This document shows positions 42,607-42,690 of a stretch of 42,690 nucleotides of DNA, piece after piece. The notes beneath the pieces were generated by a model. That model had not been told where the DNA came from. It was given only the letters and a program-made list of their open reading frames with translations, and ran no database searches. A program made the translations under genes and the position numbers. Position 1 is the first letter of the stretch. Every line of letters begins with the position of its first letter. This DNA comes from Bacteroidales bacterium (GTDB lineage: Bacteria; Bacteroidota; Bacteroidia; Bacteroidales; UBA932), in assembly GCA_020026355.1 (NCBI GenBank), contig JAHHQP010000016.1:1-42690 (forward strand). Direction: 5' to 3'.

Positions 42607-42690
42607 CCGGATGCTGGCCTGGCGCCAGTTCCCTATTGAAAACGTCTGCACCTTGAGTGCAACGGCATAAAGAAAGCCGGATTCCAAATG
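42607..42690. other. Region after pckA to the window end
   Basis: These 84 bases hold a 10-bp palindrome CTGGCGCCAG (42619-42628) and a small dyad TGCAC/GTGCA (42647-42661). Neither is followed by a T-run, so I cannot call a terminator. No gene is visible. Confidence 0.3.

Noticed and set aside
1..42690. Defence system, mobile element, CRISPR array or secretion cluster
   Set aside because: No integrase, transposase, direct-repeat array, restriction gene or toxin-antitoxin pair is visible; nearly every gene has a housekeeping or widely distributed family.

Overview
The window looks like a chromosomal stretch from the phylum Bacteroidota, most likely the order Bacteroidales. It contains a short RpoD-type primary sigma factor lacking region 1.1, a TamB/tsaD divergon, several predicted lipoproteins, and repeated matches to the Bacteroidetes promoter form (TTTG, about 19-21 bases, then TAnnTTTG). 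The genus cannot be fixed from the sequence. I saw no prophage, insertion sequence, CRISPR array, tRNA or rRNA. Almost the whole window is dense housekeeping sequence, and I found no convincing new multi-gene system. The interesting items are local.

Layout. 1-298 holds two divergent promoters. 299-6675 (+) is a run of a tricorn-type protease, a polyprenol-phosphate glycosyltransferase, dihydroorotase and an EamA transporter. It meets an opposing run, 12697-6670 (-), of a CLC channel, Tex, a CobW-type zinc GTPase and an SDR oxidoreductase. The two runs meet at a perfect hairpin that covers both stop codons. 13118-12780 (-) is a small acidic hypothetical protein with its own promoter and terminator. 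19130-13201 (-) is htrA, rpoD, argS and ygiQ. 19271-23823 (+) is dnaN, an exonuclease, a degenerate fumarylacetoacetase-like protein, a thioredoxin lipoprotein and an HI0933-type flavoprotein. mnmA (-) and cdd (+) diverge at 25309-25375, followed by the SRP RNA gene (about 25902-26003), a small heat-shock protein (-) and a CotH-kinase lipoprotein (+). tsaD plus a FAD dehydrogenase (-) diverge from tamB, a tetrapyrrole-type methyltransferase, folB, mtaB and an MBL hydrolase (+). recQ (-) and pckA (+) close the window.

How the genes relate. Several genes concern tRNA function: mnmA (s2U34), tsaD (t6A37), mtaB (acts on t6A to give ms2t6A) and argS. dnaN and the exonuclease behind it look like a replication pair: the exonuclease ends in QGSLF, which resembles the beta-clamp-binding pentapeptide. 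The envelope genes are htrA, tamB, the tricorn protease, the thioredoxin lipoprotein and the CotH lipoprotein. pckA is probably highly expressed, judging from codon choice that differs from its neighbours.
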